Below the pieces are notes generated by a model, which saw only the letters and a list, made by a program, of their open reading frames with translations, made no database searches and was not told the DNA's origin. The translations under genes and the position numbers were made by a program. Shown here piece by piece: positions 59,989 through 64,000 of a DNA stretch of 64,000 nucleotides. The stretch comes from Heterobilharzia americana. Its lineage: Eukaryota > Platyhelminthes > Trematoda > Strigeidida > Schistosomatidae. The stretch covers positions 15,603,248 through 15,667,247 of the forward strand of contig OX104134.1 in the NCBI GenBank assembly GCA_944470555.2, in the 5' to 3' direction. How positions within the stretch are numbered: the stretch's first letter is position 1; each line of letters opens with the position of its first letter.

Positions 59989-62900
59989 CGGCTAGAAGGG
60001 TAATACGAGGCACAGATTAGATCTAATGGTGATCTCAGTTCTGTTCCCAGGTATTGAGCATCGTTTGAAGAAGATGATTGCATTGGCACCAAGCACAATG
60101 AAGGTTAAGATTGTCGCTAAGCCTGAGCATAAATACTCCTTCTAGATTGGTGGTTCTGTTTTGGCCTCACCATCCACTTTCCAACACATGTGGATTTCCA
60201 AACAATAGTACGATGAATCTGCTCTTGGTATTGTTCCCTATAAAAGCTGATATACTTGTACAATCACTACATAAAATAATCCTGTACATTTACTGATATT
60301 CTTCATGTTGCATTGTCTACTCGAGATAAATTATCTTTGACCCTCTTAATGGCTTTCTTCCCTTAGTGCATGAATATACTTTAGGGTTATATTTCGTTAA
60401 TTTTCCTCAGACTAGTTTTTGTCTCGCAGTAGACGTTCTTATTTCAGGCCGTAGTTTTGTCATATCATCTGCCTACGTATTTGTCCCTAACTTCCACCTG
60501 TTGCAAAATTATTGGGTTTTGTGGTGGTAGTAAGTTTCATATCAACTAGTTATCCGTCAGATGTTTCAACCCTCTGACATAAGCTGTTGTTAGTTTTCGC
60601 CACATGGTCACAACCGATGACACCATATTATATCCAAGTTTGTGATATATAAATTCGAGTAGAGTGACATGCTCAATTTCGCGAAATCAATGTAAGTTGA
60701 TGAAGGTCTGCTCCCAAGTTGCAGTACATTCAAGTTATTCCGAAAATACTAACATGCCTGTCTTCGAATTCTGTAGGCTGATAATCGTTGTAGTCTTGCA
60801 GTTCACCATCCTGGCACAAAAATACAACTAGTGCTAAATTAAATTAACTAAATAAACCTTTAGCTCGCCTCCGGATGCTTTAGGTGTTTTAAGTTTTGTT
60901 TTAAGGAGCATGCATCTGAGCAGGCTTGGACGCCATTTTGCGCTCCATCGTGCTGATTACCACACACGTACTCTGAGTCTCTAGCTCAGCCTTACAAGCC
61001 AGATAAGTTGATTAAACTTTCCCCTCCATCCATTATTATTACATTTACTTTAATTAAATACATAGCTCCTTCAAATATATTCCCGTACCAGTTCTTTTGA
61101 TTTGTGTTTTGTTATCGGTACTTACACGTTAGGTAGAGTACTGGTTAAGCGGGTACCAGAGCACATCAAGTTAAGTGAGGTTGTTCAAACGTTACGGAAT
61201 TGTAACACGCACTCCTACAGTCTATTTATTCTGCAAGCAGTTTATGTGAAATGGCTGCCGTATACACATAAGTAAAGGTGAATCCAAAATATTGGAATAA
61301 CCAATCAGAAGAAAAAGCCATAAATGCGAAATGGTGAAGTCAGGCTTAATTAACGATGACTTAACGAAGTGGTACGAGAAAAATGTCATGACTGAGCGGG
61401 TACTGAAGGTCATCTGCATAGAGAGCATGATGCCACATCCAGTGACTGCAAACAACCGTGAAAGGCAGAATACTTCCCAGTGCAAGTTTAATCTACTCAT
61501 TGTAACGCACTTTATGCCACTGAATACTGGAAAAGGAATATTTTTATCGGCAAAAACTTTGCATTGCCTAGTAAAAACTGCCTTGATCAAACTTACTTGT
61601 GTTTGGAAGCTACTGGGATTGGACTTCAAGATATATATATATATATATATTATATATATTGAGGTATATGGAACCAGTGGTTTCGATTAAACACCACATG
61701 ACCGTACATGTCGATTTCCTAAAAACCTTAGTGCTAACTAGTGGGAGGTGTGTAAATTAGTTAAGGTCATGCTAGAAACTTGTCTGTTTATCATATCATT
61801 ATGTAGTTAAAACTTCAATTAAACGAAATCCTCATTCACTTAAAACTCTACGCATCTATGTAAGTGGAGTAAATTTAAGTATCTATTCATGGGTGAGGTA
61901 TAATAACTAAACATTTTTAACAGCATGTACACATCCACTCCAACACAACGTATCTAAATCCATACGTAAATGGAACTGTAACATTTGGTATGAATCCAGA
62001 TTGAGAATAAAGGTCTGATCAAGGCAGTCAACCCCGACAAATATAGAATGAAAGATGAAATTTTGTTCATTTCGTATTAGCAGTCATAATAATGAGTTTT
62101 CAAAAGTAAGAGCTTTCAAAAGCAGTATATAAAATTGAAATTCCGATGGGTTAGGCAGTCACTGAACATTCGAGTGCAATAGTAGCTTTGGCTCATGCAA
62201 AGGGAGATTGACTGCTGAGACTCTAACTATGTAGCTAAATCCTGCAAGACGGAACGGAACAGATGGATTTCAGTTAGATGATGCTTGATAATATCAATTA
62301 ATATGTTAAAAGGATTACTTCTGCAATTATTTCTATCATTTCTATCTTTCATTTCTATCCAACCTGACTTTTTATCAACAACAAGCAATGTGAATTCCTG
62401 TAAGGTACTTTTTTTATTATTACCATCGAAATCATTTGTCTCTACTTCATCTATCATACAGTACAGTGGAATTCAGTTTGCATTTTGTTGAGATGTATTT
62501 AAATAAAAGTAACTTTCACCACTGGTTGACTTCACTTGAAGAACCACTTAAAGATATGGAAGGACCGAACTGCCGTTTCTGTCCGTAGTGTGAACTTATT
62601 TACCCATGAAGAGTCAAAACCAGAAATGTCAGGTCTAGGAGTAAGCAGGTTAACACCCAGCCACTGAGTTGAAATCCAATGGTTCACTTTTTCTTGGTTG
62701 TTCCATTTCGCAGCATACTATCATTACAATCCAATATCACTCTTACTGTCAAGTTTGCTGACCCCATTGATCGTGACTTCTTATTAGGTCTTCAAGAAAC
62801 CCATCTTGAAGAAAGTAACTAATAAGCATTTGATAGCAATTTAGTTGTCGGCTGATAGAGTTTGATTGGTTTCGTTGTGAATCCATATCATCAGATTTTG

Positions 62901-64000
62901 ACTGCGCATTGCCATGGAGTCTAAAATGAGGATGAAGCAGGTGTCCAGGTCCACAAATGTTCCCTTAATGGTCTCAGTTAGTGGTAGAAACTACTTTTGA
63001 ATACAATGGAAACTTGTTTATGTGTTTATGTTTATACTGACATAAATCATAAGTCAACTTAGCAACCATTGGGGTAATCAATTAGGTTTTTTTGTTTCTG
63101 CTGGAAAGGAAGATTTTTTATAAAACAGGAAAGTCTATTTGGTTATTTTCATTTATTCCCAGAGTGGCCTTTAAAATGATCCAAGTAACAATTATTCAGT
63201 TCATGCATTCCACTATACATATACACATAAATGTGTAATTACTGTGGTATTAATTGAGACCGGCTTGTGACATTGAAGTGTGACTAACAACATACATTTC
63301 ATGACATGGTTCAGTTTCATACTGGATAACAAGTCGTCATTTAAAAACAATAATTATATGAACAAAATAGACAGGTGCGTTAAGCAAACGCTTCTTGCCT
63401 AACATTTTGTTCCAACTATCTCCGTCAGGATGCCTGCTCAATTTTATATGAATGTATATAACAATTTTTAGTTCCTCTATTTTTTTCTCGCAAAAATGCA
63501 TCCAAATGTTTGACTTAGATACGGCTGCTACCCTCATAAAAACAAGGCATTTAAGATTGCTCCTAACGAAAGAAGTTGATAGGCAGGTTTCATTCAATTC
63601 ATTTAGATTTTTAAAAATCACTAAGGTGAGATTGAGAATAATGTTCAGAAATTTCACTTGACTTTTCAATTTTTATGAATATAGACAGGAATTTTAGTAC
63701 GCATAAAGTACTTCTTTTAAAAATAGACTTCAAGTCCTCAAGACAGCATTCAGAGGAAAGCACTAAACGGCTGTAAAAAGAAGTTATGACACAGATTTTG
63801 TGCGAATATGTGTAAACTATCTTACTTCCAATACATTAGACTGGTAAAGTGAATTAATGACTTGTCGCTTTTTCTTCATGAGTCGAAGATCTTCATAACT
63901 TTAAATTGTCTATTATAAAGACATTGTACAATTGTACTCTTCAACTTTCTCACATAATTACTCGTTCTTAATGCGTTATCGCGTGTGACATTGTTTCTCA
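59989..64000. other. AT-rich right flank, nothing firmly recognised
   Basis: No gene or known element is supported. Two overlapping antisense frames (61,222-61,629 minus, 135 codons; 61,331-61,690 plus, 119 codons) are longer than most chance frames here but show no motif. A block at 60,870-61,215 has the look of a worn LTR in minus orientation (TGTTACAATTCC start), but I could find no partner LTR or coding part. Confidence 0.4.
61631..61660 (+). repeat. (AT)n microsatellite
   Basis: About 15 AT units with one phase break. Confidence 0.95.

Noticed and set aside
60870..61215. Solo LTR of a Gypsy-like element
   Set aside because: A TGTTACA-type start on the minus strand and a plausible length were noticed. 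No second LTR, primer-binding site or target duplication could be shown.

Overview
The window looks like chromosomal DNA of a blood fluke (Schistosoma or a very close relative). It is AT-rich and gene-poor. It is littered with fluke-type mobile elements: Smalpha-type short elements that join a tRNA-like head to a hammerhead ribozyme, RTE/SR2-like LINEs, CR1-like LINEs and Penelope-like elements (PLEs) with a GIY-YIG endonuclease. The species cannot be told from the sequence alone. Only one host protein gene can be supported with confidence.

Layout. 1-5.3 kb: AT-rich DNA with a decayed CR1-like LINE fragment (1.9-3.1 kb, minus). 5.3-11.4 kb: two RTE-like LINE copies facing each other, a near full-length minus copy (7.5-11.36 kb) and a partial plus copy (5.34-6.74 kb); about 0.9 kb is almost identical between them. 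11.4-28.4 kb: mostly unannotatable AT-rich DNA, with PLE remnants (13.6-14.4 and 18.5-18.7 kb), degenerate hammerhead SINEs (18.0 and 19.2 kb), another tRNA-like SINE (22.2 kb), and a longer CR1-like LINE (24.1-26.6 kb, minus). 28.4-29.45 kb: a cluster of hammerhead SINE units in both orientations. 29.9-30.9 kb: an apparently single-exon basic helix-loop-helix (bHLH) transcription factor gene with a very long loop.

35.0-60.0 kb is the striking part: a giant inverted repeat. Arms of about 7.49 kb (35,004-42,490) and 7.45 kb (52,542-59,988) flank a spacer of about 10 kb. Everywhere I compared them the arms match. The differences found are two one-base homopolymer changes and a 40-bp difference in a GTGCA pentamer array. 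The spacer holds an RTE LINE that begins exactly at the left arm's inner edge, fused to a 5'-truncated PLE, then a hammerhead SINE and a 0.42-kb repeat (R1). R1 has an inverted partner outside the left arm at 33.14 kb. The arms carry no recognisable intact gene, but they include about 90 bp resembling the upstream/5'-leader region of the bHLH gene. 60-64 kb is AT-rich with nothing firm.

No operon-like cooperation is expected here. The biology is one developmental-type transcription factor beside a young palindrome and a mobile-element graveyard that still holds at least one nearly intact hammerhead ribozyme motif.
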